Assembly: GCA_024235135.1 (NCBI GenBank)
Contig: JACKMZ010000003.1
Location: forward strand, 186,001 to 250,000
Source: Gammaproteobacteria bacterium
GTDB lineage: Bacteria; Pseudomonadota; Gammaproteobacteria; Competibacterales; Competibacteraceae
Length of the DNA: 64,000 nt
Direction of reading: 5' to 3'
Shown here: positions 36,528-45,107 of the stretch, in pieces
Numbering within the stretch: position 1 is the first letter of the stretch
How the letters are laid out: each line of letters starts with the position of its first letter
Program-made: the position numbers and the translations under genes
Notes under the pieces: generated by a model
Told to the model about the DNA's origin: nothing
The model's database searches: none
Seen by the model: the letters and a program-made list of their open reading frames with translations, nothing else

Positions 36528-37568
36528 ATGGCCCGCCCAGGAATCCAATACGAAGACGTAAAGAATGCTGCGCACACTTTGCTCGAACGGGGCGCCAGTC
36601 CTTCGATTCAGCGTATACGGGAAGTACTGGGCACCGGCAGCAATTCGACCATCGCCGACCATCTCAAACGCTGGCAGATGGAGTTGGCCGATACCCCGAA
36701 AATGGCGCTGGCGCCCGCCCTGCCTGAAGCCTTGAGCACGGCGGTCGAGTCATTTTGGACAGTGGCCTTGCAACAGGCCGAAGCGGCGTATCAGGCACTG
36801 CGCGAGGCCGCCGAAGAACGGGTCGTCAGTGCGGAACAGGCGCGCAACCAAGCTCTCGATGCCGCCGAACAGGCGCGGCAGCAAACGACTGTTCTCGGCG
36901 GGCGTTGGGAGGCCAGCCAACAGGAAGTCCGCGAGCTGTCGGATCGCTTGTTGTTGGAACAGGAACGGCGGGAACAGGCAGAGGCCGCCATCCAAGCCGC
37001 CGAGCAACGCCGCGAGGAATCCCGACGCTTGGCCGAGCAAATGCGCGCCGACGCGGAGAAACAAGTGGCCCAATTCGAAGATCTGTTACGGCGCACCCAG
37101 GACGATGCCGCAAACCGCCTGCAGGAAGCGGCGCAGCGTTTATCCAACGAACGCGCCCAAAGCGAAATGCATCAACAACGTTTGATGCAGCTCATCGAAC
37201 AGAACCGTGCCGACGCGTCCTCCCTGCGACAGTCCTTCGACGAGGAGAGACTCTCCTGGAAGAATCAGGAGGCCGAATGGCAATCGCGTCTTGAGGCGGG
37301 TCAGGCCCGTTTGGCCGCCAACCAAATCCTCCTGGCCACCACCGAGGAACGCTCCCGCTTGCAGGAAGAGGAATTGGCCCAGGCACGCACCCGGGTGCGA
37401 GAGTTGCGCGACGAACAATTAATCGCTGTTCGCTCCGCCGAGTTTTTGCGTGCGGAGCTGGAAATAGCGCAGGCCCGTATCCGGGATTTACAAGAAAAGA
37501 TTACCGCAGTTGAGAATACGGTTTCCAATTCGTCCTCTATGGAGACGGGAAATAGTCCCTCTCCGTGA
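36528..37568 (+). CDS. KfrA-like DNA-binding coiled-coil protein
   Basis: 346 residues. The N-terminal segment (about 1-60; QYEDVKNAAHTLLERGASPSI and GTGSNSTIADHLKRWQ) is the KfrA-N helix-turn-helix. The rest is a continuous alpha-helical coiled coil rich in Ala, Glu and Gln (about 80-335). KfrA proteins bind DNA at their own promoter, form filaments along plasmid DNA and help segregation; chromosomal copies are uncharacterised. It is divergent from the GTPase pair. The position may mean that it controls them. No plasmid partition genes are present. Confidence 0.8.
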   Translation: MARPGIQYEDVKNAAHTLLERGASPSIQRIREVLGTGSNSTIADHLKRWQMELADTPKMALAPALPEALSTAVESFWTVALQQAEAAYQALREAAEERVVSAEQARNQALDAAEQARQQTTVLGGRWEASQQEVRELSDRLLLEQERREQAEAAIQAAEQRREESRRLAEQMRADAEKQVAQFEDLLRRTQDDAANRLQEAAQRLSNERAQSEMHQQRLMQLIEQNRADASSLRQSFDEERLSWKNQEAEWQSRLEAGQARLAANQILLATTEERSRLQEEELAQARTRVRELRDEQLIAVRSAEFLRAELEIAQARIRDLQEKITAVENTVSNSSSMETGNSPSP

Positions 37569-37745
37569 GAGCCAAAAATAATTGAACGAAAATATTTCTC
37601 ATTCCTTGTTTCACCGCTTTCCTACCCCGCTTTTAAGACTTGACCAACGTCAAAATATAACAATGTTTTCTTTTTATTCCGGCAAAGCAGATTAGAAATA
37701 TTATGCTATGGTTAATCTTGTGCTTTGCAACAAAACGTGCCCACC

Positions 37746-38231
37746 ATGCCAACTACATTAGTATTGGGTGTCGGAAATACACTACTTAGTGATGAAGGGA
37801 TTGGTATTCACGTCATCCGTTATTTGGAGCGTCATCATCCTGATCTGCCGGGAGTCGCCTATTTGGATGGCGGCACGTTGAGTTTTACGCTCGCCGAACT
37901 GATAGGCGAGGCGGATCAACTCATTGTGGTGGACGCAGCTCGTATCGACGCCCAGCCAGGCGCCATCCGCCTGTTTCTCGACGCGGCGGTGGATCACTTT
38001 CTGGGCACGGGCAAACATAGCGTCCATGAGGTTGGGCTGAGCGACCTCATGGACATCTCGCGACTCACCGATAGCTTGCCTGCCAAACGTGCGCTGATTG
38101 GCATTCAACCCCAGCAACTCGATTGGGGCGAGCGCCCCAGCCCATCGGTGGCCGCCGCCATTCCCGACGCCGCCAAGCTTGTATTGGAACTCATTCACGA
38201 CTGGCGGCAGCCAGCCCCGCAAGCTTACTAG
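37746..38231 (+). CDS. hupD: Hydrogenase maturation protease
   Basis: 161 residues from the ATG at 37746. LGVGNTLLSDEGIGIHVI is the HybD/HyaD/HupD N-terminal signature with the first Ni-binding Glu, and the later Asp and His ligands are in VVDAARID and GKHSVHEVGL. It cuts off the short tail of the large subunit (here the 15 residues after His560 of the large subunit gene at 42043) once Ni is inserted. It is the first gene of the hydrogenase cluster, before the 24-codon ORF. Confidence 0.92.
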   Translation: MPTTLVLGVGNTLLSDEGIGIHVIRYLERHHPDLPGVAYLDGGTLSFTLAELIGEADQLIVVDAARIDAQPGAIRLFLDAAVDHFLGTGKHSVHEVGLSDLMDISRLTDSLPAKRALIGIQPQQLDWGERPSPSVAAAIPDAAKLVLELIHDWRQPAPQAY

Positions 38232-38233
38232 CC

Positions 38234-38308
38234 ATGGATCGTTCCAAACATCCTTTGGACTGGCCTGAGGCATCCCTGTTCATACTTCCGCCTAGACTCC
38301 TTCCATGA
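38234..38308 (+). CDS. Short ORF of 24 codons between hupD and hupH-like genes
   Basis: ATG at 38234 to TGA at 38306-38308. The predicted peptide begins MDRSKHPLDWPEASLF and ends in a Pro-rich tail. Its stop overlaps the next gene's start (ATGA), and it begins two bases after the hupD stop codon, so the three frames form a chain of coupled starts. I do not recognise the peptide. It may be a leader that couples translation of the next gene, or just spacer. Confidence 0.35.
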   Translation: MDRSKHPLDWPEASLFILPPRLLP

Positions 38309-38730
38309 GCAAACTTGACGGTATCAAGGTACGAGTCGAAGACCCAACCACCCCACATTGGGTCACCGAGAACACGCGTCCCCTGCTTCACGAGATTCAC
38401 CATGCCTTGCAACGTCTGTTGGAAGCCGGTGAAGTCAAGACGATCGATTTGGCCAGTCTACCCATGGGGCCGGCCGATGAAGCAAGATTGTTGGAGATTT
38501 TGGGCGTGGGGGAAGTGGAAGCCTGCATCGATGCCATGGGTAAAAGCGTTATTCGGGAAACGCGTTTTCCGGGAGTATGGTTTATTGAGCATTTCAATAC
38601 CGATGACCAACCCATGGGTCGACTCATCGACATAACCTTTATTCCCACCCTTCTTCTTTCGCAAACCGAGGATATGCGCCAGGGACTCGCGCAATTAAGT
38701 CTGTATTTACAAACTGACGACGCGGCGTAA
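38305..38730 (+). CDS. HupH/HyaF-like hydrogenase accessory protein (C-terminal domain)
   Basis: 141 residues, about half the length of HyaF/HupH. The sequence from about 20 on (NTRPLLHEIHHALQRL, LPMGPADEARLLEILG, IRETRFPGVWFIEHF) matches the C-terminal hydrogenase-expression domain. HupH-type proteins help mature the small subunit. It sits between the protease gene and the structural genes and shares the ATGA coupling with the short ORF upstream. The absent N-terminal domain appears to be a natural short form, since the frame is intact and starts at a coupled ATG. Confidence 0.82.
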   Translation: MSKLDGIKVRVEDPTTPHWVTENTRPLLHEIHHALQRLLEAGEVKTIDLASLPMGPADEARLLEILGVGEVEACIDAMGKSVIRETRFPGVWFIEHFNTDDQPMGRLIDITFIPTLLLSQTEDMRQGLAQLSLYLQTDDAA

Positions 38731-38751
38731 TGAAGTCGAGAGTAGCGTGTC

Positions 38752-38772
38752 CGTTCGTGAAATTCATGAACG
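38752..38772. promoter_or_regulatory. Near-perfect palindrome upstream of the hydrogenase small-subunit gene
   Basis: Arms CGTTCGTGAA and TTCATGAACG pair over ten positions with one G:T mismatch around a central A. It lies 127 bp before the small-subunit ATG and just after the hupH-like stop. It could be an operator for the structural genes or a small hairpin in the message. Confidence 0.4.
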
Positions 38773-38898
38773 CGAAAAACGATAGCTCATCGCCCATAAC
38801 AACGTGTCAAGACGCCTTCGTCATCTTGGTCACATTCGCCACCTTTGTCGATTTTGCGCGTGCGATACCTTCGCCACGTAAATTCAGGAGAATTCCAC

Positions 38899-39954
38899 AT
38901 GCCTAGTAAAACATTGGGGGAGAGCCTGTTCGAGCGAGGTGTCAGCCGACGCGGCTTTCTCAAATACTGCACGGCCCTCGCATCGATCATGGCTTTGCCG
39001 CCAACCGCCGCTTCTGCCATCGCCGCCGCCTTGGAAAAAGCCAAGAAACCTTCGGTTATCTGGCTGGAGTTCCAGGCTTGCACCGGTTGCACGGAGAGTC
39101 TGACCCGGTCGCACGCACCGACCCTGGAAGATCTGATCTTCGATTCCATTTCACTGGATTCCCACGACACCCTGCAGGCTGCCGCCGGCCATGGCGCCGA
39201 GCAGGCGCGGGAACAGGCCATGAAAGATAATTGGGGGAATTATCTGCTCCTGGTGGATGGTTCGGTGCCTTTGGGCAATCCTGGTTTTTCCACCATCGGT
39301 GGGGTCAGCAATCTCGAAATGCTGCAGGAAACCGCCAAAGGCGCGGCCGCCGTGATCGCAATTGGCACCTGCGCGGCCTATGGCGGTTTGCCCAAGGCTA
39401 GTCCCAATCCCACCGGCGCGGTGGCCGTATCCGATGTGATCAAGGACAAACCGGTCATTAACATTCCCGGTTGCCCGCCCGTGCCCGTGGTCATTACGGG
39501 CGTACTCGCGCATTACCTGACATTCGGCACGATCCCCGAACTGGATCTACACGGTCGGCCGTTGGCGTTTTACGGGCAATCCATTCACGATCGCTGCTAT
39601 CGCCGGCCTTTTTACGAGAAAGGGCGGTTCGCGGAAAGCTTCGACGACGAGGGGGCGAAGGAGGGCTGGTGTTTGTACAAGCTGGGTTGTAAAGGCCCTA
39701 TTACCTACAACGCCTGCGCCACCGTTAAATGGAATGACGGAGTCAGTTTCCCCATTGAATCCGGCCATCCCTGCTTGGGTTGCTCGGAACCGGATTTCTG
39801 GGACAAAGGCAGTTTTTATCAAGCGTTGGCCCAAGGGCAATGGGGTTCAGCCGCCGGTTTGGGAACAGCGGCGGCGGTCGGCATTGCCGCCGGGGCCGGC
39901 GCGGCCCTATTGGCACGGAGAAAACAACATCAAGCGCGGGAGGAACAACCATGA
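38899..39954 (+). CDS. hynS: [NiFe]-hydrogenase small subunit (Isp-type, group 1e-like)
   Basis: 351 residues from the ATG at 38899 with AGGAG seven bases upstream. The twin-arginine leader ERGVSRRGFLKYC directs folded export by Tat. Proximal-cluster cysteines start with CTGCTESL (Cys61, Cys64), then GTCAAYGG and NIPGCPPVP. Medial/distal cluster ligands are in HDRCYRRPF, WCLYKLGCKGP, YNACATVKWN and HPCLGCSEPDFWD. A C-terminal membrane helix (about 320-340, rich in Ala and Gly) anchors it. Its TGA overlaps the Isp1 start (ATGA). With the large subunit it forms a periplasmic H2-oxidising enzyme; the linked Isp1/Isp2 genes place it in the Isp-type class. Confidence 0.92.
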   Translation: MPSKTLGESLFERGVSRRGFLKYCTALASIMALPPTAASAIAAALEKAKKPSVIWLEFQACTGCTESLTRSHAPTLEDLIFDSISLDSHDTLQAAAGHGAEQAREQAMKDNWGNYLLLVDGSVPLGNPGFSTIGGVSNLEMLQETAKGAAAVIAIGTCAAYGGLPKASPNPTGAVAVSDVIKDKPVINIPGCPPVPVVITGVLAHYLTFGTIPELDLHGRPLAFYGQSIHDRCYRRPFYEKGRFAESFDDEGAKEGWCLYKLGCKGPITYNACATVKWNDGVSFPIESGHPCLGCSEPDFWDKGSFYQALAQGQWGSAAGLGTAAAVGIAAGAGAALLARRKQHQAREEQP

Positions 39955-40604
39955 GTCTGTTGGATTTTGCCCGTGGCCCTGGGCTGCATTGGGCATTCAT
40001 CATTTTCGTTTTCGGGATATGCTGGCGCTTTGTCGGTACCTTACTCATCGCACGCCGTATCAAGCTGTCCACACCTCGGCGCACCGACAATTGGTTGATG
40101 GGTTTGAAGGCTATCGAAACCCGTTCTTGGCCGGTCGAGGAGTTCCACCGGGTCATTCGTTTCCAGCACTACTCGGGCTATATCTGGCATATCAGTTTCT
40201 TCATCGTGCTGTTTTTCTTCCAGCCTCACATCCTGTTTTTTAAGAGTATCCTCGGTATTTCCTGGCCGGGCCTGCCCAATGACGTGATTCTAGTCGTCGG
40301 GGCGATTGCCGTGGCAACCTTGGTCGCCTTACTGGGACGGCGGCTGAGCCATCCGGTATTACGCAAGATTTCCAACGTCGACGATTACATCAGCTGGTTG
40401 GTTACCACCCTGCCGTTAATCACCGGTTTCATGGCCTTTGCGCATGTCGGGGGCCGGTATGAAACGCTGTTGGCCCTACATATTCTCAGCGTCGAGTTGC
40501 TGATGGTCTGGTTTCCCTTCGGCAAGCTCATCCATGCGGTGCTGGTGGTTCCGTCCCGCTTCCAAATCGGCGCCTCATTCGGCCGCCGGGGGGTCAGAGC
40601 ATGA
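39951..40604 (+). CDS. isp1: Isp1, membrane cytochrome b-like subunit
   Basis: 217 residues from the ATG at 39951, which is preceded by GAGGAA and overlaps the small-subunit stop. Five or so membrane helices with paired His (HWAFIIFVFG, FQHYSGYIWHISFF, LALHILSVELLMVW, GKLIHAVL) fit a NarI/DsrM-like haem b protein. It would pass electrons from the hydrogenase small subunit across or into the membrane. Its stop overlaps the Isp2 start (ATGA). An upstream in-frame start would run through the small-subunit gene and is not credible. Confidence 0.9.
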   Translation: MSLLDFARGPGLHWAFIIFVFGICWRFVGTLLIARRIKLSTPRRTDNWLMGLKAIETRSWPVEEFHRVIRFQHYSGYIWHISFFIVLFFFQPHILFFKSILGISWPGLPNDVILVVGAIAVATLVALLGRRLSHPVLRKISNVDDYISWLVTTLPLITGFMAFAHVGGRYETLLALHILSVELLMVWFPFGKLIHAVLVVPSRFQIGASFGRRGVRA

Positions 40605-41938
40605 GCCTCAATCAAGAAAGCTTTCAGGAATTTCGGGAAGTCATCCGCCAACTGGGGGAGACGGTGCAACCGGTCGAGGGTTTGACCGACAACGAGCGGG
40701 TACGTCGAGCCAAGCAGGTGTTTTTGACTCGCGTGCACTCGGCCATGGCGATGGATCTGGAAACCTGCATTCACTGCGGTATGTGCGCCGAAGCGTGCCA
40801 CTTCTACGCGCAGACCAAAAATCCGAAATATACCCCCATCCTCAAGGTCGAACCACTGCGCCAATATTATCGCCGTGAGCTCGGCCCACACCGCTGGTTG
40901 TTCAAGCTGGTCAGCCGAGACATTACCGCTAAGATGCTGGAGGAGTGGCAAGAGTTGGTGTATGACTCCTGCACCGAATGCGGTCGTTGCAGCATGATCT
41001 GTCCAATGGGGATCAATGTCTCCGCCATGATCAGCGTTGTGCGTCAAGCGGTGGCGGAGGCGGGTTATATGCCGGCCGAACTGCGTGCCGTCGAGAAGGA
41101 GCAAAACGAAAAGGGCACGACCTTCGGAGCAGGCCCGAATGAATTGAAGGCCGCTTTGCAGAAAATGCGCGAGGACGGCGTGGACGTGTCTATCGACAAG
41201 GATAAGGCGGATGTCATGGTGCTGATCTCCGGCTTTGGCATCAACATTACGCAGGACGCCTTGCTTGCCACGGTCAAGATTATGAACCATTTGGGTGTGA
41301 ACTGGACCATTCGCACCGATGCCTATGAATGTGCTCATTTCGGCATGTTGTCCGGGCGTGAGCAGACACTGCGCAATTCCACGCAACGCGTCATCAACGC
41401 GGCAATTTCCTGTGGCGCCAAGACTGTCGTGACCGGCGAGTGCGGCTACGGCTACACCGCCTTGCGTTGGGAAGGCGCTCGCCGTTACGGCAAGCCCCTG
41501 CCCTTCACGGTGATGTCCATCAGTGAGTTCCTGGGGCAACAACTCCAAGCGGGTCGGCTCAGGGTCAGAAAAGTGCCCCAGCAGAAATCCGTCACCTTTC
41601 ACGATCCCTGTAAGGTCGGTCGTATCGGCGGGGTATTCGAGGAGCCCCGTGCTCTGCTCAATGCCCTGGGCGTGGAACTCCGCGAGATGGCCGATCCGGT
41701 GCAGACCAATTGGTGTTGTGGCGGCGGCGGCGGGGTATTCCTCAACAATCGGGCGGCTCCCTTGCGTCAAGCGGCATTCGAAAGCAAGCGCAGCGCCGTG
41801 GTGGAAACCGGCGCAGAGTCGGTGGTGGTGTCCTGCGACAGTTGTCGCATGACTTTCGAAATCGGTAAGGCCAATGCCCACTGGGAGATTCCCATAGAAA
41901 GCCTGGTGGTGCTGGTAGGGGAAAACCTGGCGGACTGA
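40601..41938 (+). CDS. isp2: Isp2, Fe-S protein (HdrD/DsrK-like)
   Basis: 445 residues. Two [4Fe-4S] ferredoxin-type sites are visible: CIHCGMCAEACHFY (Cys56, 59, 62, 66) and CTECGRCSMICPMG. Two CCG-type cysteine-rich domains follow (SCGAKTVVTGECGYGY about 270 and NWCCGGGGGVFL about 375), as in HdrD of heterodisulfide reductase and DsrK. With Isp1 it would link the hydrogenase to a thiol or quinone carrier. It is typical of the hynS-isp1-isp2-hynL order in Thiocapsa and Acidithiobacillus. Confidence 0.92.
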   Translation: MSLNQESFQEFREVIRQLGETVQPVEGLTDNERVRRAKQVFLTRVHSAMAMDLETCIHCGMCAEACHFYAQTKNPKYTPILKVEPLRQYYRRELGPHRWLFKLVSRDITAKMLEEWQELVYDSCTECGRCSMICPMGINVSAMISVVRQAVAEAGYMPAELRAVEKEQNEKGTTFGAGPNELKAALQKMREDGVDVSIDKDKADVMVLISGFGINITQDALLATVKIMNHLGVNWTIRTDAYECAHFGMLSGREQTLRNSTQRVINAAISCGAKTVVTGECGYGYTALRWEGARRYGKPLPFTVMSISEFLGQQLQAGRLRVRKVPQQKSVTFHDPCKVGRIGGVFEEPRALLNALGVELREMADPVQTNWCCGGGGGVFLNNRAAPLRQAAFESKRSAVVETGAESVVVSCDSCRMTFEIGKANAHWEIPIESLVVLVGENLAD

Positions 41939-41958
41939 CGAGTTACCCAACACCCAGG

Positions 41959-41991
41959 CGCGGGGTTAGGGTCCGGTTCCGAAGCCCCGCG
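41959..41991 (+). other. Hairpin in the Isp2-hynL intercistronic region
   Basis: CGCGGGG and CCCCGCG pair (7 bp) around a 19-base loop in the 104 bp between isp2 and the large-subunit gene. No T-tract follows. It may stabilise or process the message between genes. Confidence 0.35.
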
Positions 41992-42042
41992 AACTTCTTT
42001 CCTTTGGCCATCAATCGCTGACCGATCAAGTGGATTACAGTC

Positions 42043-43770
42043 ATGAGCACAACAGAAGGCAGAGTCGTCGTTGATCCTATTACCCGTATCGAAGGGCATT
42101 TGCGTATCGAGGCGCAGATGTCCGGCGATACCATTGAAGCCGCTTATTCCTCCGGCACCATGGTTCGCGGCCTGGAAATCATTTTGCGTGGACGCGATCC
42201 ACGCGATGCCTGGGCTTTTGCGCAACGTATCTGTGGCGTTTGCACTTTGGTGCATGGAATCGCCTCGGTGCGCGCCGTGGAAAATGCGCTGAATTACCAA
42301 ATTCCACCCAATGCTCAGTTGATACGCAATCTCATGATTGCCGCGCAGTATGTGCACGATCATGTGATGCATTTCTATCATCTTCACGCTTTGGACTGGG
42401 TCGATGTCGTATCGGCCTTGAATGCCGATCCCAAGGCTACGGCGGAACTGGCGCAATCGTTGAGCAATTACCCTCGCTCATCGCCCGGCTATTTCTCCGA
42501 TATGAAGACTAAACTCAAGAACTATGTGGAAGCCGGGCAACTGGGTATTTTCGCCAAGGCTTACTGGGGCCATCCCGCCTACAAATTACCGCCGGAAGCC
42601 AATCTGATGGCGGTGGCGCATTATCTCGATGCGCTGGCGTGGCAGCGTGACGTCGCGAAACTGCATACCGTGTTCGGTGGCAAGAACCCTCATCCCAACT
42701 TCCTGGTGGGAGGTGTTCCGGGGCCGATCGACATCAATTCGGATTCCGCCATCAATGCCAAGCGGTTGTCCCAGGTTCAGGACATCATCACGAAGATGCG
42801 TAACTTCGTCGATCAGGTCTATGTGCCGGATACGCTGGCAGTGGCCAGTTTCTACAAAGACTGGGGCGGACAAGGTGAAGGCTTGGGCAACTTCATGACC
42901 TTTGGGGATTTCCCCGAGAAGGGTATGGACGATCCTAAGAGCTATCTGATTCCAGCGGGGGTGATACTTAATCGGGATTTGTCCACTATTCATCCGGTCG
43001 ATATGCATGATCCCGAACAGATTCAGGAATTCGTATCGCATTCCTGGTATGACTACAAGGAAGGCAAGGATAAGGGATTACATCCTTATGTGGGGGAAAC
43101 GGAATTCAACTACACCGGTCCCAAGCCGCCTTATCAGTATTTGAATGTGGAGGAGTCCTATTCCTGGCTCAAATCGCCGCGTTGGAAAGGGCATGCCATG
43201 GAAGTCGGCCCCTTGGCTCGGGTGTTGATGCTGTACGCCAGCGGTCACCAGCAAACCAAGGAACTGGTGGAAATGACACTCAGCAAGTTGGAAATTCCTA
43301 CCCAGGCGCTGTTCTCTACTCTGGGCCGCACGGCCGCCCGTACCTTGGAGACCAAGATCATTGGCGACAATATGCAGACTTGGTACAACAACCTGGTCGC
43401 CAATATCAAGAGTGGGGACACCAAAACTTTCAACCCCAGTTTGTGGGAACCCTCGACATGGCCTCGCCAAGCCAAGGGCGTGGGTTACATGGAGGCGCCG
43501 CGTGGTGGTCTAGCCCACTGGATTGTGATCGAGGACGGAAAAATCGCCAATTATCAGGCCGTGGTGCCCAGCACTTGGAATGCCGGCCCACGCGATCCTA
43601 ACGGGCAGCCCGGTGCTTACGAGGCAGCTTTGAAAGGCCATAAGCTGTACGATCCCGAGCAACCCATCGAGATACTTAGAACCATTCACAGTTTTGATCC
43701 TTGCATTGCCTGCGCGGTGCATATCACCGATCCGAATGGCGAGGAGAGGGTTTCCGTGAAAGTCCGCTGA
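42043..43770 (+). CDS. hynL: [NiFe]-hydrogenase large subunit (Isp-type)
   Basis: 575 residues. The Ni-Fe ligands are in RICGVC (Cys64, Cys67) and DPCIACAVH (Cys554, Cys557). The maturation protease would cut after His560 and release 15 residues. The family N-terminus VVVDPITRIEGHLRIE is present. It forms the H2-activating centre with the small subunit and travels out with it on the Tat pathway. It is the last gene of the cluster, followed by a good terminator. The hypABCDEF assembly genes are not in the window. Membership in the Isp-type class is inferred from gene order. Confidence 0.94.
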   Translation: MSTTEGRVVVDPITRIEGHLRIEAQMSGDTIEAAYSSGTMVRGLEIILRGRDPRDAWAFAQRICGVCTLVHGIASVRAVENALNYQIPPNAQLIRNLMIAAQYVHDHVMHFYHLHALDWVDVVSALNADPKATAELAQSLSNYPRSSPGYFSDMKTKLKNYVEAGQLGIFAKAYWGHPAYKLPPEANLMAVAHYLDALAWQRDVAKLHTVFGGKNPHPNFLVGGVPGPIDINSDSAINAKRLSQVQDIITKMRNFVDQVYVPDTLAVASFYKDWGGQGEGLGNFMTFGDFPEKGMDDPKSYLIPAGVILNRDLSTIHPVDMHDPEQIQEFVSHSWYDYKEGKDKGLHPYVGETEFNYTGPKPPYQYLNVEESYSWLKSPRWKGHAMEVGPLARVLMLYASGHQQTKELVEMTLSKLEIPTQALFSTLGRTAARTLETKIIGDNMQTWYNNLVANIKSGDTKTFNPSLWEPSTWPRQAKGVGYMEAPRGGLAHWIVIEDGKIANYQAVVPSTWNAGPRDPNGQPGAYEAALKGHKLYDPEQPIEILRTIHSFDPCIACAVHITDPNGEERVSVKVR

Positions 43771-43799
43771 GTTACCGACTTTTTCCGGAAACGACCATA

Positions 43800-44147
43800 T
43801 CAAGGGCTGGGCTGATCGAATGTCGGCCCAGCCTTTTGCGTTGCCGACGGCGGCTGCACGGAGCTATCCTCGGGCTTTGGCCAGGACGCGAACGGAAACG
43901 GCAAGGTTTCGCTGTTGAACGTCAAAAAGCGCCAAATCTGGTAGATGAATAGGCTGAGGCTTTGACCGAAGTTCAACAACTGGGTGTTGGTGTTGTCCGT
44001 TACCAGTTTATAGATAAATTGGAACACTGCTACCGCGCCCATGAGAATCTCGGCGATATTGTAAATGACTACGAACAGCAGCATGTAAAGACCTCTTAAC
44101 CAGATATTGGGTCGGGTTAAGGATAGTTTGGGTTTGTCGATGTTCAT
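43800..44147 (-). CDS. DUF4389-family small membrane protein
   Basis: 115 residues. Two to three hydrophobic segments and the pattern RPNIWLRGLYMLLFVVIYNI, QLLNFGQSLSLFIYQIWRFLTF identify the DUF4389 family, which has no known function. The C-terminal tail is Pro/Ser-rich. Its last codons coincide with the terminator hairpin of the convergent hydrogenase transcript. It is monocistronic and divergent from the DnaJ-domain gene. Confidence 0.82.
   Translation of the reverse strand: MNIDKPKLSLTRPNIWLRGLYMLLFVVIYNIAEILMGAVAVFQFIYKLVTDNTNTQLLNFGQSLSLFIYQIWRFLTFNSETLPFPFASWPKPEDSSVQPPSATQKAGPTFDQPSP
43805..43837 (+). terminator. Rho-independent terminator of the hydrogenase cluster
   Basis: GGCTGGGC and GCCCAGCC pair perfectly around a 13-base loop, followed by TTTT. 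It sits 35 bp after the large-subunit stop and overlaps the 3' end of the convergent DUF4389 gene. Confidence 0.8.
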
Positions 44148-44289
44148 TGTGTTGGCTCGCTGATAGTATCCTTGGGGGTAAGTGAGCTTTTGTGGTCGGC
44201 TCTTTCAGAACGCCGATTCTCTTCGCTGGTCTGATCACTACCGTAAGAGTTAGATCGCCGGTTATTCATTGCCTGGATATGACGTTCCA

Positions 44290-45030
44290 ATGTCACGATT
44301 CTTCCTGTTGATTCTGGCGGTTGTCGGCCTGGGTGCGGTTTATTACCAATACCAGCGTTGGCGGCGCTCGATGGGCGCGGCTCGCGCGAAACAGTTATTG
44401 CATTGGACAGGCATCGTCGTCGGTTTGTTTCTGTTTTCGGTTTTGTTTCTGCGTTCCGGTTCGGTGTTGGCGATACCATTACTGGGGGCTTTGGTTCCGG
44501 CTTTTGGACGTTGGCGTGCCTTATGGAGAAATTTTAGGGTCAGCAGTGCGCCACTGCAGGCTCGGACGCGTGACGCGAGAGAATCGACCTTCACTCAGGT
44601 TGAAACTCCATTCTTGCGTATGATCATGAATCCTGAAGCGGGGAAGTATGGTGGTACAGTCTTGCAGGGCCGTTTCAAGGGGGCCGAGCTGGCGCAGTTG
44701 AATCTGGAGGATCTGTTGGATCTTTATAGGGAATGTCAGGTCGATTCCCACTCCGTGACAGTTTTGGAGGCTTATCTGGATAAGGTTCACACGGGAGTTT
44801 GGCGGGAACGCCATGCTCGTGATCGACGCAAGCAATCTCGCTCCTCGGCAGGGCTTCCTATGGACAAGCAGGAAGCCTACGAGATTTTGGGTTTGCAACC
44901 CGGTGCTTCTCTTCAGGAGATTAAGACGGCTTATCGTCGATTGATGCAGCGCATGCATCCGGATCAAGGGGGTTCGGATTATTTGGCGGCGCGAATTAAT
45001 AAAGCCAGGGATTTGTTGTTGGGAGGATGA
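44290..45030 (+). CDS. Membrane-anchored protein with C-terminal J domain
   Basis: 246 residues from the ATG at 44290. The N-terminal part has two membrane helices (about 2-20 and 34-66). The central region is an unassigned helical segment (about 90-180), and the last 60 residues are a J domain with YEILGLQPGASLQEIKTAYRRL and the invariant MHPDQGG (HPD). It should stimulate an Hsp70 ATPase at the membrane, with the general layout of membrane-tethered TIM14/DjlA-like co-chaperones. It is monocistronic. Confidence 0.8.
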   Translation: MSRFFLLILAVVGLGAVYYQYQRWRRSMGAARAKQLLHWTGIVVGLFLFSVLFLRSGSVLAIPLLGALVPAFGRWRALWRNFRVSSAPLQARTRDARESTFTQVETPFLRMIMNPEAGKYGGTVLQGRFKGAELAQLNLEDLLDLYRECQVDSHSVTVLEAYLDKVHTGVWRERHARDRRKQSRSSAGLPMDKQEAYEILGLQPGASLQEIKTAYRRLMQRMHPDQGGSDYLAARINKARDLLLGG

Positions 45031-45107
45031 AGTTGGATTGTTGTGCGTGACGTGAAAATATTCTGATGATATAAGATCATAATTAATAGATTGAGGGAGA
45101 CTGTACA

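Noticed and set aside
37707..37723. GG-N10-GC element just before the hydrogenase maturation protease
   Set aside because: Only the GG and GC match; the -24 and -12 flanks are poor and the leader to the ATG would be about ten bases. Not listed as a promoter.
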